Shown: piece by piece, positions 51,636 to 58,411 of the stretch | Numbering within the stretch: position 1 is the stretch's first letter | Layout of the letters: every line of letters starts with the position of its first letter | Assembly (NCBI RefSeq): GCF_002563775.1 | Contig: NZ_PDJO01000001.1 | Span: forward strand, 444,001-508,000 | Direction: 5' to 3' | Source: Thioclava sp. ES.031 | GTDB taxonomy: Bacteria > Pseudomonadota > Alphaproteobacteria > Rhodobacterales > Rhodobacteraceae | Length of the DNA: 64,000 nt | Program-made: the position numbers and the translations under genes | Notes under the pieces: generated by a model | The model's input: the letters and a program-made list of their open reading frames with translations, nothing else | Databases searched by the model: none | Told to the model about the DNA's origin: nothing

Positions 51636-52292
51636 TTAGTTGCCGCCGCCGCCACTGTCGCCGCTGCTGGCCGCTGCAGAGGCGATGTAGTCGCGATAGA
51701 TCACCGCCGCGTACTTGCCGTCGAGCAACATCGGTTTGCCCTTGGTCACGAAACCCGAGACCTCGGTGACGGTGCGACGATTCTGTTCGTTCGGGGCCTG
51801 CGTGTAGACCAGCGGATGCGTTTCGCCGTAGGACACGAGCGCCTCGAGCCGAGACCGCGAGATGCCCTGCGAGACGAGGAAATTCACCACCGCACGCGCG
51901 CGGCGCAGCCCCAGAGCCTTGTTATAAGCGTTGGAGCCGACAAGGTCGGTATGTCCGTAGACGCGGAAGCGCACTTCCGGGTTCTGTCGGATCCAGTTCG
52001 CCTGCTGCGACAGCGCATTGCGCGCCGGCGCATCGAGCACCGACGAGTTGAAGGCGAAATGCACCGTGTTCGGCACATCGGCGGCGAACTTGCGCGTCAT
52101 ATTGATGACGTAGCTTTTGTCGCCGCTCATCATCGCCTGATTCTGTGCGATGGCGGAGCCGAAGCCCAGCGATCCTTCCGTGGTTGAGCCGACCTCGGAA
52201 TTGAAGGTCTGGGTGCCTTCGGTGCAGCCAGCCAGTGCCGCGACGGTGCCGATGGTGATCGCGAGAGTACGCAGTTTCATGTTTCCAGCCAT
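51636..52292 (-). CDS. OmpA-family lipoprotein of the Tad locus
   Basis: A 218-residue lipoprotein: signal peptide with LAGC lipobox, a central linker, and an OmpA-type peptidoglycan-binding domain with YGHTDLVGSNAYNKALGLRR. A Ser/Gly-rich tail ends it. It probably anchors the Tad secretin region to the cell wall. The ATG at 52292 has GGAG 8 bases upstream; GTG 52301 is an alternative, and the second ATG 52280 is possible. It follows cpaC within 5 bases. Confidence 0.85.
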   Translation of the reverse strand: MAGNMKLRTLAITIGTVAALAGCTEGTQTFNSEVGSTTEGSLGFGSAIAQNQAMMSGDKSYVINMTRKFAADVPNTVHFAFNSSVLDAPARNALSQQANWIRQNPEVRFRVYGHTDLVGSNAYNKALGLRRARAVVNFLVSQGISRSRLEALVSYGETHPLVYTQAPNEQNRRTVTEVSGFVTKGKPMLLDGKYAAVIYRDYIASAAASSGDSGGGGN

Positions 52293-52297
52293 CTCGC

Positions 52298-53689
52298 TCA
52301 CTCCATCACATAGCCATAGGAGCCGGAGAAGTCCTGCTTGGCGACTTCTGCAGCAGGGCCTTTTTGCGGCGCTTTGCCGCCCGAGGTTCTGCCGTTGAGA
52401 AACAGCTCGGACTCGGTTGGCGGCTTCAGGCGATCCGTCGGCAGCGCCAGCGTGTCACCCTTGACGGGCGAGACAAGATGCGGCGTGACGATGATCACGA
52501 GTTCGGATTGCTTGCGTTCGAATTCGGTCGAGCGGAACAGCGCGCCGAGCACCGGCACATCGCCGAGCCACGGAATCTGGCCCACGGAATCGTTGAAGTC
52601 GTCCTGAAGCAGGCCCGCGATCGCGAAGCTTTCGCCGTCGCGCATCTCAACCGTGGTCGAGGTCGAGCGTTTCTTGAAAGCGCTGACGTTGAACGTACCA
52701 CTCGTATAACCGTTCGCCGTGTCGATCGAGGAGACCGAGGCGGCGATTTCTAGGTTGATCACGTCACCGTCCACCACGCGCGGCGTGAAGGACATCTCGA
52801 CGCCGAACGGTTTGTACTGGATCGAGACATCGCCGTTGTTGAGCACCGGGATCGGATATTCGCCACCGGCGAGGAAATCCGCCGACTGGCCCGAAAGTGC
52901 GGTCAGGTTCGGTTCCGCGAGGGTGCGTACGACGCCTTTGTTTTCCAGCGCCTGGATGAGAACGCCCAGTTGGAACGTGCCACGGGTGAGGCCAAGGCCG
53001 ATGCCGTTGTCGTAGCTTTGAGTGGTCGCGCCGAGGGTGGTAGTCTGGGTGCCGCCGAAGCCAGCCCCGGTCCCGAAGCCACCACGCGGACCGACGCTCG
53101 CATTGATCGAGGAGCTAAGGCTTTTCGCGACCGAGCGCTGCATCTCGGCGAAGCGCACTTTCAGCATGACCTGCTGCGTACCGCCGACCATCATCAGGTT
53201 CGACACCCGGTCGGGCGCGTAACGATTGGCGAGTTCCAGCGCGCGGCTGAGCTTCTGCGCCGAGGAGACCGTGCCCGATAGGACGATCCCGTCATTCGCA
53301 GTGCGCACCTGAATGTTCTCGCCGGGCAGGATCTGTTTGAGGCGTTCCTTGAACTCCGCGAGGTCCGGGGTCACCTGAACGTCGACATTCGAAACCAGCT
53401 TGCCATCGGCACCAAGGATCGTCAGCGTCGTCCGGCCCGGCACCTTGCCCAGCACGTAGATCGAGCGATCCGAAAGGGTCTGGATGTCCGCGATGCCGGG
53501 ATTGGCGATCGAGAGTTCCGAAAACGGCGTGTCGCTTTCCACGACCACCGCGCGGTTCAACGGAACCGTCAGCGGAGCCTGAGTCGCCCCGGACAGAATC
53601 CGCAACGTGTCTGCTTGCACCGGGCTCATCACCGCGACGCTCAGCGCCATGCCGCATAGGCAGGCCTGCATTAAGGTTTTCAATTTCAT
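52298..53689 (-). CDS. cpaC: Tad outer-membrane secretin CpaC/RcpA
   Basis: A 463-residue secretin through which the Flp pilus passes. It has a signal peptide (cleavage after VQA), an N-terminal BON-like/pilus-assembly domain (TLRILSGATQAPLTVPLNRA), and a C-terminal secretin domain with PFGVEMSFTPRVVDGDVINL and VPVLGALFRSTEFERKQSEL. Start at ATG 53689; an in-frame GTG at 53713 is less likely. Confidence 0.93.
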   Translation of the reverse strand: MKLKTLMQACLCGMALSVAVMSPVQADTLRILSGATQAPLTVPLNRAVVVESDTPFSELSIANPGIADIQTLSDRSIYVLGKVPGRTTLTILGADGKLVSNVDVQVTPDLAEFKERLKQILPGENIQVRTANDGIVLSGTVSSAQKLSRALELANRYAPDRVSNLMMVGGTQQVMLKVRFAEMQRSVAKSLSSSINASVGPRGGFGTGAGFGGTQTTTLGATTQSYDNGIGLGLTRGTFQLGVLIQALENKGVVRTLAEPNLTALSGQSADFLAGGEYPIPVLNNGDVSIQYKPFGVEMSFTPRVVDGDVINLEIAASVSSIDTANGYTSGTFNVSAFKKRSTSTTVEMRDGESFAIAGLLQDDFNDSVGQIPWLGDVPVLGALFRSTEFERKQSELVIIVTPHLVSPVKGDTLALPTDRLKPPTESELFLNGRTSGGKAPQKGPAAEVAKQDFSGSYGYVME

Positions 53690-53852
53690 CTGTGACCCTG
53701 CCTCTCCGATCACGCCACTCGCAAATCTTTTGTCTGCTTAGGGACTGTTTTGGTCCATTATTGCAAAGGAGAATGCGCCAAGACCTGTTTTTTTGCAAGA
53801 ATCAATGGATTGAGCGCCGTTCTTGATGTGGATAAACGGTCACATGTAAAAG

Positions 53853-53874
53853 CGGGGCCCCGAAGGGCTCCGCG
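53853..53874 (-). terminator. Terminator after cpaB
   Basis: On the minus strand GCGGAGCCC-TTCG-GGGCCCCGC forms a 9-bp stem with one G-U pair and a UUCG tetraloop, followed by TTTT. It lies 26 bases after the cpaB stop. Confidence 0.78.
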
Positions 53875-53899
53875 CAAATGACTGATATTTGTCATTTAT

Positions 53900-54769
53900 T
53901 TAGTTGGTGCAGGGGATCGGCGTCTCGATGACTTCCGTGCCCTTGCGGGTCTTGATCGTGCAGACCTGCGCTTTTTCTACCTTCTTGGCCTCTTGCTTCT
54001 GGATACCAAGCAGCTCGTCACGGTTGATTTCGATCTGGCCAAGCTGTGCGCTGTTGTCGAGGCCGACGAGCGAGAGGGTCAGGCGCCCGGTGTTCTGCGC
54101 GAGTGTCAGGGCCGCGACCTGCTCGGGGCTGACTTCGGCGGTGACCGAGCGGGCGATTTGCGTCGCTTTTGTACGGTCGGGATTGGTGCTCTGATCGATC
54201 GCGATCAGTTTCAGATTGCTGTCGATCAGCTTGGTTACCGGCTCGCCGTCGATTTGGCCGGACCAATATACATCGACCAGATCGCCCGGACGCAAGAATC
54301 CCGAGACGGCTGAGCTCGACGAGACTTGGATGGTAAATGCGCGACGACCGTCAGGTAGGCTGGCCATGATGCCCGCGTTCTCACCCGGTTGAGTGACACG
54401 CGAGGCGAGCAGCATTTCGCCGGGCGCAAGAGAGCGCATCGAAGCCCGGTCACGGGTTTCTCCCTCCAAGAACGCGGCCCGTGTGGCTTCCGGGGTGCCT
54501 TGCTTTGCAGCGATTACGGTAAAGGCGTTTTTCGGCACCGCATTTGCTTGAATCTTGATAATCGCAAGGTCTTCCGGCCCGAAATGCTCACCGTATTTAA
54601 GCGGTTTACGCGCGACCACGACTTCAGCAAGCTTCGGCGCGTTTTTCTGCATCGCGGCCAACTGATCGCGTTCTGCTTGAAACTGCGCGATCTGTCCCTG
54701 CGCCATCATAACGGCGACACCAGCGAGGCCGACGCCTGCAACCAAGAATAGAACGAAGATCAGTCGCAT
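53900..54769 (-). CDS. cpaB: Tad pilus assembly protein CpaB/RcpC
   Basis: A 289-residue periplasmic protein with an N-terminal membrane anchor (about 2-22). Then come a SAF domain (VVVARKPLKYGEHFGPEDLA, about 47-66) and a RcpC-type domain (FLRPGDLVDVYWSGQI). It probably threads the pilus or supports the secretin. The ATG at 54769 with AGGA upstream fits; a longer frame to 54850 has Cys-rich non-signal sequence and is not used. It ends at a UUCG terminator, so cpaC has its own start point. Confidence 0.9.
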   Translation of the reverse strand: MRLIFVLFLVAGVGLAGVAVMMAQGQIAQFQAERDQLAAMQKNAPKLAEVVVARKPLKYGEHFGPEDLAIIKIQANAVPKNAFTVIAAKQGTPEATRAAFLEGETRDRASMRSLAPGEMLLASRVTQPGENAGIMASLPDGRRAFTIQVSSSSAVSGFLRPGDLVDVYWSGQIDGEPVTKLIDSNLKLIAIDQSTNPDRTKATQIARSVTAEVSPEQVAALTLAQNTGRLTLSLVGLDNSAQLGQIEINRDELLGIQKQEAKKVEKAQVCTIKTRKGTEVIETPIPCTN

Positions 54770-54871
54770 GTGTTCATCCTTTTTCGGTTCCGATCGGCGT
54801 GGGGGCATCTTCGCGCAGTATAAACAAGAACAATGGCGAAACCGTGTCACGTCGAAGCTGATTAAGTGAAT

Positions 54872-55111
54872 TCAATCGATGCCGGTTGTGCCTTCGCTAT
54901 TGATTTCATTTTCAGCAAAGGTTGAGACAAGTTTCTGCCCGTCAAGAAACTCGGCCGTCTTTCCAGAAACACTTGCAGTTTCCTGCCAGATAAGCACCGT
55001 CGCCATCGAGCCCAGAGCGACTAGGGACGCTGTCAACACCACCCAATCTACGGTCACTGCTCCCTCTTCGTCTTTTAGAAGGCGAGCTCGATTGGGGTTC
55101 GTCGGTAACAT
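54872..55111 (-). CDS. flp: Flp-type pilin, second copy
   Basis: A 79-residue prepilin. The leader ends EEG, and cleavage after Gly gives AVTVDWVVLTASLVALG, the hydrophobic N-terminal helix. Here the residue at +5 is Asp rather than Glu, and +6 is Trp rather than Tyr of the usual Flp pilin. It is weaker in identity to the first copy beyond the helix and is preceded by an attenuator-like hairpin, so lower expression is likely. Confidence 0.82.
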   Translation of the reverse strand: MLPTNPNRARLLKDEEGAVTVDWVVLTASLVALGSMATVLIWQETASVSGKTAEFLDGQKLVSTFAENEINSEGTTGID

Positions 55112-55231
55112 GGCATAGTTTCCCTAAATATAGGCCTTCAGAGGAAAGCATTCGCCGGATTGAAGTGAAAATTCTGGCGTGGGGTCATTACTTGAGATGT
55201 CAGGCCAGCATCGTCGTCACTCGGATATGAA

Positions 55232-55256
55232 ATGGGCCGCCAACAAAGCGGCCCAT
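55232..55256 (-). terminator. Attenuator-like hairpin between the two Flp genes
   Basis: ATGGGCCGC and GCGGCCCAT make 9-bp arms around a 7-base loop 20 bases after the first pilin stop. The following TTTCAT tract is short, so partial read-through is likely. It would let the first pilin be made in excess. Confidence 0.6.
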
Positions 55257-55275
55257 AAAGATCTTTTTATGAGGT

Positions 55276-55515
55276 TCAGCTATCATCCGTGCCGTTATTG
55301 GTGAAGCCGGACTCGGTGTCGGTGAAGGTCTTCTCAACTTTGGCGCCGTCAAGATATTCTGCGATTTTGCCGCTGAGCTCACCGGTTTGGCTACGGATCA
55401 GCGCCATTGCAGCGGCGCCGAGGCCGACGACAGCAGCGGTCAGCACAACCCAGTCAACGGTCACAGCGCCGTCTTCTTCGTCGTGGAACTTCTTGATTTT
55501 GAAAAACTTCATCAT
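55276..55515 (-). CDS. flp: Flp-type pilin, first copy (probable major pilin)
   Basis: A 79-residue prepilin starting MMKFFKIKKFHDEEDG, a basic leader followed by Gly cleavage, then AVTVDWVVLTAAVVGLG. It should be cut by CpaA and polymerised by the Tad machine. It has a strong AGGAG ribosome site and the longest leader of the locus, with a CtrA-like site upstream, as expected for a highly made pilin. A longer frame to 55596 lacks a prepilin leader and is not used. Confidence 0.87.
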   Translation of the reverse strand: MMKFFKIKKFHDEEDGAVTVDWVVLTAAVVGLGAAAMALIRSQTGELSGKIAEYLDGAKVEKTFTDTESGFTNNGTDDS

Positions 55516-55860
55516 GGTGTCTCTCCTAAGGTTTGTCTCTGCCCCGCAATCTCGGTTGGCGTCCGTGCCGGTTTCCGTCTCGCGGTATGGGGACATATGG
55601 CCCCCGGAACGTGGCGCGATTTGGGCGCATCGCAGGCGATTTCGCGAAAACGAAAATTGCGGCTGACGAATCCGCTAAGTCATTGTTAATTAACGAAACA
55701 AAAATCTAACTTTTTGTGAGATTTGCATTTTTCGTCCGAATTTCGGCTGTCGGACCACGAATCGTCGGCCTGAAAAGGGCGGATTCTCTGGAATTTTTCC
55801 GGGTTTTCAGGGATAGTCTGGCTAAAGCGGCCCTCGAGAGCCGCGCGAGGCAGTGAGCAG
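55516..55860. other. 345-base divergent region between pilin and transglycosylase genes
   Basis: No gene is supported. It contains the probable pilin promoter with the CtrA-like site and the palindrome GTTAATTAAC (55685-55694). An AT-rich stretch (55700-55735) follows, and then the leader of the transglycosylase. Confidence 0.6.
55675..55694 (-). promoter_or_regulatory. Candidate CtrA-type site upstream of the Flp pilins
   Basis: On the minus strand TTAA-N7-TTAG matches the consensus at 7 of 8 positions; the TTAA half is part of the palindrome GTTAATTAAC. It lies about 160 bases upstream of the first pilin start. CtrA regulates pilin genes in Caulobacter; here it is inference. Confidence 0.4.
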
Positions 55861-56760
55861 GTGGCGCAGATGCGCAAAGTTTTCGCAGGAATCCTCTGCA
55901 GTGCGATGGTGGCCGTGGTCGCGCCCGTGGGGGCCGAGCCTGCGGCTCCCGTCTTCAAGAGCGTGAAGCCAAAGACGGTCAAGCCGCCTGCGCCCGGCAC
56001 CAAGCGCTTCATCACGATCCAGATCGACCCCGAGGAACAGAAGCGCCAACTCGCCGCGATGGCGAAGCAGCCTTGGGAGCCGGAAACGGCGCCTGCCAAA
56101 GAGGACAGCGCGACGGGGAACGCAGCGGCCTCTACGCCCACCCCGCGCGCGCCTGCGCATTACGCGTGGTATTGGAAAAAGGTCTCGCCGCGCCTTGGAG
56201 AGCGTGCGGGTCGGTTCGATCAGGCGATCTCCGCGCTGTCGCAGGGACCGAATGGCACAAGGGTGCGCGAACCGCGGCTCAACGATCTGGCCAAGATCGC
56301 GCGCACGCATGGCACCGATATCCTGCGCTCGACCATCGGAACCGAGGTCTCGCCCGCGCTGGTGCTGGCGATGATCGCTGTGGAATCGGGCGGACGGCAT
56401 GACGTGCAAAGCCATGCAGGCGCCGTGGGGCTGATGCAGCTGATCCCGGCCACCGCTGAGCGGTTCGACGTCGAAGACAGCAAGGACCCGGCGCAGAACA
56501 TCGCGGGCGGGGTGAGCTATCTCGACTGGCTGATGAAGGAATTCGACCGCGATCCGCTGATGGTGATCGCCGCCTATAACGCGGGCGAGAACGCGGTGAA
56601 GCGCAATGACGGCGTGCCGCCCTTTGCGGAGACGCGCGACTACGTGCCGAAGGTGCTGGCGGCGTGGAACGTGGCACGGGGGCTCTGTGCGACGCGTCCA
56701 CAGCTGGTGAGCGACGGCTGCGTCTTCCAGGTCACCCAAATGGCAAAGAGCGACCCCTGA
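55861..56760 (+). CDS. Periplasmic lytic transglycosylase
   Basis: A 299-residue SLT enzyme with signal peptide (cleavage near PVGA), a Pro/Ala-rich stretch, and a C-terminal goose-type lysozyme domain. The catalytic Glu is in LVLAMIAVESGG, and GAVGLMQLIPATAERF and VIAAYNAGENAV are the family motifs. It is divergent from the Flp genes and could open the cell wall for the Tad machine, though a general role is also possible. The start is GTG 55861, with an ATG three codons later as alternative. Confidence 0.88.
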   Translation: MAQMRKVFAGILCSAMVAVVAPVGAEPAAPVFKSVKPKTVKPPAPGTKRFITIQIDPEEQKRQLAAMAKQPWEPETAPAKEDSATGNAAASTPTPRAPAHYAWYWKKVSPRLGERAGRFDQAISALSQGPNGTRVREPRLNDLAKIARTHGTDILRSTIGTEVSPALVLAMIAVESGGRHDVQSHAGAVGLMQLIPATAERFDVEDSKDPAQNIAGGVSYLDWLMKEFDRDPLMVIAAYNAGENAVKRNDGVPPFAETRDYVPKVLAAWNVARGLCATRPQLVSDGCVFQVTQMAKSDP

Positions 56761-56771
56761 GGGCCGCTCTT
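56746..56771. terminator. Possible terminator between transglycosylase and CoA-transferase genes
   Basis: AAGAGCG and CGCTCTT (7-bp arms) surround the transglycosylase stop codon in a gap between convergent genes. There is no clear T-tract. Confidence 0.35.
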
Positions 56772-56796
56772 CACGTCTCTAGCCTATGGAAGGCGA

Positions 56797-57426
56797 TCAG
56801 TTGATGATCGTCGCCTCGGTGGCGGCACGGATCTCGTCTTCGGTGACGCCCTCGGCGCATTCGACGATCTTCAGCCCGCCCTCGACCACATCGAGCACAC
56901 CGAGATTGGTGATGATGCGGTTGACGACGCCGGTGCCGGTCAGCGGCAGGGTGCATTCCTTCAGCAGCTTGCTGTCGCCATGCTTGTTGGTGTGGTCCAT
57001 CACGACGATGACGCGCTTCACGCCCGCCACGAGGTCCATCGCGCCGCCCATACCCTTCACCAGCTTGCCGGGGATCATCCAGTTCGCCAGATCGCCATTC
57101 TCGGCCACTTCCATCGCGCCGAGGATCGCCATCGCGATCTTGCCGCCGCGGATCATGCCGAAGCTCATCGAGCTGTCGAAATAGACCGTGTTGGGCAGTT
57201 CGGTGATCGTCTGCTTGCCGGCGTTGATCAGGTCGGGATCCTCTTCGCCCTCATAGGGGAAGGGGCCCATGCCGAGCATGCCGTTCTCCGATTGCAGCGT
57301 GACGTGCACGCCCTCGGGGATGAAGTTCGGGACCAGCGTAGGGATGCCGATGCCGAGGTTCACATAGGTGCCGTCTTCAAGCTCCTGCGCCGCGCGGGCG
57401 GCCATCTGATTTCTATCCCATGCCAT
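56797..57426 (-). CDS. scoB: 3-oxoacid CoA-transferase subunit B
   Basis: A 209-residue class I CoA-transferase beta subunit. The catalytic Glu is in [10 protein letters not shown] (E47), and the GIGIPT loop near residue 25 matches the family. With subunit A it transfers CoA from succinyl-CoA or acetyl-CoA to a 3-oxoacid such as acetoacetate. It lies 3 bases after scoA. Succinyl versus acetyl donor cannot be told from the sequence. Confidence 0.9.
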   Translation of the reverse strand: MAWDRNQMAARAAQELEDGTYVNLGIGIPTLVPNFIPEGVHVTLQSENGMLGMGPFPYEGEEDPDLINAGKQTITELPNTVYFDSSMSFGMIRGGKIAMAILGAMEVAENGDLANWMIPGKLVKGMGGAMDLVAGVKRVIVVMDHTNKHGDSKLLKECTLPLTGTGVVNRIITNLGVLDVVEGGLKIVECAEGVTEDEIRAATEATIIN

Positions 57427-57429
57427 GGG

Positions 57430-58134
57430 TCAGGCCTCCTTCTTTTCGCGGGTGGTGACTTTCTCGATGCGCTTCTCGTGCTCGCCCTGGATCAGGCGGT
57501 GCACGTAGATGCCGGGCAGGTGGATGCAGTCGGGGTCGAGCGAGCCCACGGGCACGATCTCTTCGACTTCCATCACGCAGACCTTGCCGCACATCGCCGC
57601 CGGCGGATTGAAGTTGCGCGCCGTCTTGCGGAAGATCGCATTGCCGGTCTCGTCCGCTTTCCACGCCTTCACGATGGAGACGTCGGCGAAAATGCCCTCT
57701 TCGAGGATGTAGTGCTCGCCGTTGAACACCTTCACCTCTTTGCCTTCGGCGATCTGCGTGCCGTAGCCGGTCTTGGTGTAGAAACCGGGGATGCCGTGGC
57801 CGGCGGCGCGCATGCGCTCTGCCAGCGTGCCCTGCGGGTTAAATTCCAGCTCGAGCTCGCCGCTCAGATACTGGCGCATGAATTCCGCGTTCTCGCCCAC
57901 GTAGGACGACATCATCTTCTTGATCTGCTTGGTATCGAGCAGCTTGCCGAGGCCGAACCCGTCCACGCCGCAGTTGTTCGACGCGACCGTGATGTCCTTG
58001 ACCTTGCTCTCGACCAGCGCGTCGATCAGCATTTCGGGGATGCCGCAAAGCCCGAAGCCCCCGGCCGCGATCAGCATTCCGTCGAAAAGAAGCCCGTCCA
58101 GGGCCTCTTCCGCGGAACCGTAAATCTTGTTCAT
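57430..58134 (-). CDS. scoA: 3-oxoacid CoA-transferase subunit A
   Basis: A 234-residue class I CoA-transferase alpha subunit. The [10 protein letters not shown] glycine-rich loop (about 25-34) and [15 protein letters not shown] are the family signatures. It pairs with subunit B for ketone-body or acetoacetate use, which fits poly-hydroxybutyrate turnover in this group. It stands behind a repeat-rich 277-base region that separates it from topA. Confidence 0.9.
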   Translation of the reverse strand: MNKIYGSAEEALDGLLFDGMLIAAGGFGLCGIPEMLIDALVESKVKDITVASNNCGVDGFGLGKLLDTKQIKKMMSSYVGENAEFMRQYLSGELELEFNPQGTLAERMRAAGHGIPGFYTKTGYGTQIAEGKEVKVFNGEHYILEEGIFADVSIVKAWKADETGNAIFRKTARNFNPPAAMCGKVCVMEVEEIVPVGSLDPDCIHLPGIYVHRLIQGEHEKRIEKVTTREKKEA

Positions 58135-58249
58135 GGATATCCTCCGCTCATGTGCGCGTGAAGATGACGCCGGGGCGGGGGGGAGTCAATTGCTGCGATG
58201 CGGCGAAGGCGGGTGCCAGGATCAACTTCACGCGTAAATAGACCGGGGG

Positions 58250-58339
58250 AGGGGCTCTGCCCCCGTCGCCGTCGGGCGACAAGACTTGAGAGAGAGGGGG
58301 GTCGTCCCCGTCGCCGTAGGGCGACAAGACCTCAGAGAG
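58250..58339. repeat. 45-bp tandem repeat, two copies
   Basis: Units at 58250-58294 and 58295-58339 differ at only a few positions, and a third partial copy merges into the dispersed repeat that follows. Each unit holds the hairpin GTCGCC-N4-GGCGAC. Confidence 0.8.
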
Positions 58340-58385
58340 GGGGGGCTCTGCCCCCGCGCTGTCGCGCTCCCCCGGGATATTTTGA
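58334..58385. repeat. Dispersed GC-rich intergenic repeat, copy 2
   Basis: GGGGGCTCTGCCCCC, then a GCGC stem, CGCTCCCCCGGGATATTT. It matches the element at 26985-27036 in structure and final 16 bases. It lies just downstream of topA and may end its transcript. Confidence 0.7.
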
Positions 58386-58411
58386 TCGAGAAGAAGTGGG
58401 GCGCGGGCGCC

